From Vibrio sp. Isolate32 (lineage in GTDB: Bacteria; Pseudomonadota; Gammaproteobacteria; Enterobacterales; Vibrionaceae), in assembly GCF_022397955.1 (NCBI RefSeq), contig NZ_JAKEUQ010000022.1:25790-89510 (forward strand): a DNA stretch of 63,721 bases. The letters run 5' to 3'. Below, piece by piece: positions 62,074-63,721 of this stretch. The notes below the pieces were generated by a model that saw nothing but the letters and a program-made list of their open reading frames with translations, did no database searches and was not told where the DNA came from. Position numbers and translations under genes: made by a program. Each line of letters starts with the position of its first letter. Position 1 is the first letter of the stretch.

Positions 62074-62556
62074 TTAGCCTTCGTCTTCATCCACATATTG
62101 AGCTTGTAGATAATTTTGGATCCCAGTCATTTTGATTAAACCGAGTTGGGTTTCTAACCAATCGACATGATCTTCTTCGTCTTCCAGGATGTCTTGAAAC
62201 AAGTCTCGCGACACATAGTCGTGAATATCTTCTGCGTACGCGATGGCATTTTTCAAATCAGGTATCGCTTCCATCTCAAGAGACAAATCACACTGAAGCA
62301 TCTCTTCAGTATCTTCACCAATTTTGAGCTTTCCAAGATCTTGAAGGTTTGGGAGGCCTTCTAAAAATAGTATGCGTTCTATTAGATGGTCGGCATGTTT
62401 CATTTCGTCGATAGATTCGTGGTATTCCTTATCAGCAAGATGCTTTAAACCCCAATCTTTGTACATTCGAGCATGCAAGAAGTATTGGTTTATTGCAACG
62501 AGTTCGTTACCAAGAATTTTATTGAGATGTTGAATGATGATTGGATCGCCTTTCAT
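62074..62556 (-). CDS. bfr: Bacterioferritin Bfr
   Basis: Bfr stores iron as a 24-mer with heme between subunit pairs. The 160-residue protein keeps the heme ligand M52 and the ferroxidase residues E18, E51 and H54, followed by further glutamates (DILEDEEDHVDW). It lies between bfd and the S10 operon, a conserved order. Confidence 0.97.
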   Translation of the reverse strand: MKGDPIIIQHLNKILGNELVAINQYFLHARMYKDWGLKHLADKEYHESIDEMKHADHLIERILFLEGLPNLQDLGKLKIGEDTEEMLQCDLSLEMEAIPDLKNAIAYAEDIHDYVSRDLFQDILEDEEDHVDWLETQLGLIKMTGIQNYLQAQYVDEDEG

Positions 62557-62636
62557 GACATAGCCCTCCTCTTTGGCTCTTCTAACTGTAGAACCAAATC
62601 GAGAAGTGTCAAAAAGCTAATGCCCTTTGGGCAAAA

Positions 62637-62825
62637 CTAACCTGCCTGTTTGAACAGGTCTTTCGCAGTATCGTTAATGACTTCTTTTGCTGAACGTACA
62701 CACTTGCCGCATTGACTGCCAATTGCTGTACATTTTTTAATTCCTTTAATGTCAGTAATGCCCTCTTCTAATACCAACTTGCGGATTTTCTTGTCCGAGA
62801 CCCCATGGCATAAACAAACGTACAT
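62637..62825 (-). CDS. bfd: Bacterioferritin-associated ferredoxin Bfd
   Basis: Bfd holds a [2Fe-2S] cluster and reduces bacterioferritin for iron release. The 62-residue protein has the cluster ligands C4, C6, C39 and C42 (MYVCLC and SQCGKC). Upstream, AT-rich sequence around 62860-62885 only weakly resembles a Fur site. It precedes bfr on the minus strand by 80 bases. Confidence 0.96.
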   Translation of the reverse strand: MYVCLCHGVSDKKIRKLVLEEGITDIKGIKKCTAIGSQCGKCVRSAKEVINDTAKDLFKQAG

Positions 62826-63141
62826 ATTAAAACCTACCCCCTTAACTTGAGGTTAAATATAAAAAGAAATCATTCTTATTACTAGTTAAAGTTTCTGTAT
62901 GTTTATACCGATTGGTTATAGTGTTTTGTCGAAAAGAGAGCCTAAACCGCTTTGAAGGGAAGAGAGCTGAAGTGAGTGACTTAAGCCGCTAAGTAAATAA
63001 CTGTATTTAAATCGTAATCTGAGCTGAGGATATTACGTGTTGCGAATTTCCCTTATAACCAAAATAAAAAAGGGAAGCCGAAGCTCCCCTTTTTTTGATG
63101 CGTGCTCTTCTAATGAAGAGAATGCAAAAATCTAAATGCTA
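62826..63141. other. Gap between bfd and tuf
   Basis: The 316 bases contain the bfd promoter region, the tuf terminator at 63065-63096 and no visible gene. The AT-rich TTAACTTGAGGTTAA repeat at 62837-62851 and the nearby AATAAG/AATGAT hexamers may form an iron-responsive operator, but the match is weak. Confidence 0.5.
63065..63096 (-). terminator. Terminator after tuf
   Basis: On the minus strand GGGGAGC pairs with GCTTCCC (one G-T pair) around the TTCG tetraloop, followed by TTTTTT. Confidence 0.92.
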
Positions 63142-63721
63142 TTAAGCAAAGATTTTAGCTACAACACCAGCACCAACTGTACGACCACCTTCGCGGATTG
63201 CGAAACGTAGACCTTCGTCCATTGCGATTGGAGCGATTAGCTCAACAGTCATTTGAACGTTGTCACCTGGCATTACCATTTCTACGCCTTCTGGTAGAGT
63301 AATGTCGCCTGTTACGTCAGTTGTACGGAAGTAGAACTGTGGACGGTAACCTTTGAAGAAAGGAGTGTGACGGCCGCCTTCATCTTTAGAAAGTACGTAT
63401 ACTTCAGACTCGAACTTAGTATGTGGGTTGATAGAACCTTTAGCAGATAGTACTTGGCCACGTTCAACTTCATCACGCTTAGTACCACGTAGTAGTGCAC
63501 CAACGTTCTCACCTGCACGACCTTCGTCAAGCAGCTTACGGAACATTTCAACACCAGTACAAGTAGTAAGAGTAGTCTCTTTGATACCAACGATTTCTAC
63601 TTCGTCACCTACACGTAGGATACCACGCTCGATACGACCAGTTACAACAGTACCACGACCTTGGATCGAGAATACGTCTTCGATTGGTAGTAGGAACGGT
63701 TGATCAACTGCACGCTCTGGC
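63142..63721 (-). CDS. tuf: Elongation factor Tu, C-terminal half
   Basis: EF-Tu delivers aminoacyl-tRNA to the ribosome. The frame is open to the window edge, so only the last 192 residues are present, covering domains 2 and 3: PFLLPIEDVFSIQGRGTVVTGR, GVEMFRKLLDEGRAGENVG, GYRPQFYFRTTDVTG and AIREGGRTVGAGVVAKI. Many bacteria of this group carry two tuf genes; this copy next to bfd is usually tufA of the str operon. Confidence 0.98.
   Translation of the reverse strand, partial: PERAVDQPFLLPIEDVFSIQGRGTVVTGRIERGILRVGDEVEIVGIKETTLTTCTGVEMFRKLLDEGRAGENVGALLRGTKRDEVERGQVLSAKGSINPHTKFESEVYVLSKDEGGRHTPFFKGYRPQFYFRTTDVTGDITLPEGVEMVMPGDNVQMTVELIAPIAMDEGLRFAIREGGRTVGAGVVAKIFA

Noticed and set aside
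62837..62885. Fur box in front of bfd
   Set aside because: Hexamers AATAAG and AATGAT only partly match the GATAAT consensus; kept as a remark, not a feature.

Overview
The window is a piece of the large chromosome of a marine gammaproteobacterium, almost certainly a Vibrio; the gene content resembles the Splendidus group, but species cannot be fixed from this sequence alone. Evidence is the gene order: an E. coli-like yrbG-kdsDC-lptCAB-rpoN-hpf-ptsN-rapZ-ptsO block, tamA-tamB-ytfP beside msrA, cysD-cysN-permease-cysC beside cpdB, and tuf-bfd-bfr followed by the S10, spc and alpha ribosomal operons, plus Vibrio-type families (ZrgA zinc protein, TIGR03899, VcgC/VcgE-type DUF2780). No rRNA, tRNA, insertion sequence, prophage or CRISPR array was seen.

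Layout. 1-7044: LPS precursor synthesis and LPS transport (kdsD, kdsC, lptC, lptA, lptB), sigma-54, ribosome hibernation factor and the nitrogen PTS (ptsN, rapZ, ptsO). 7193-10615: mgtE, pmbA, darP. 10723-14278: thiamine transporter thiBPQ under a TPP riboswitch. 14331-18081: ubiX, mpl, fbp, ytfP. 18156-25560: tamB, tamA, msrA, ytfK, ytfJ. 25603-29310: a zinc-uptake operon with a perfect Zur-type palindrome in front. 29401-30646: an overlooked 34-residue membrane protein behind a Fur-like site, and a TIGR03899-type protein. 30799-38016: sulfate activation (cysD, cysN, an SLC13/RCK_C permease, cysC) and the nucleotidase cpdB. 38346-43594: a tightly packed six-gene operon (DedA membrane protein, ATP-grasp ligase, DinB-like, NRDE/TANGO2-like, YHS, OlsF-like double acyltransferase). 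43666-47688: Crp/Fnr-type regulator, ElaA acetyltransferase, EamA transporter, OapA/YtfB protein, FklB, DUF2780 lipoprotein. 47761-47870: a heptanucleotide tandem repeat. 47996-61648: alpha, spc and S10 ribosomal protein operons with secY and rpoA. 62074-63721: bfr, bfd and the 3' part of tuf.

How the parts fit. Much of the window serves envelope building (Kds/Lpt, TamAB, Mpl, OlsF-like) and nutrient scavenging controlled by metal or cofactor (Zur, Fur, TPP). The least described part is the 38.3-43.6 kb operon. It ends in an acyltransferase fusion resembling ornithine-lipid synthase OlsF and carries an amide-bond ligase, an Ntn-type TANGO2 relative, a putative metal-binding helix bundle, a secreted YHS protein and a DedA lipid-transporter-like protein, which suggests an aminolipid synthesis or handling pathway. 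Its ATP-grasp gene has an in-frame TAA at codon 5 of the translationally coupled reading frame, so in this strain it may depend on re-initiation.
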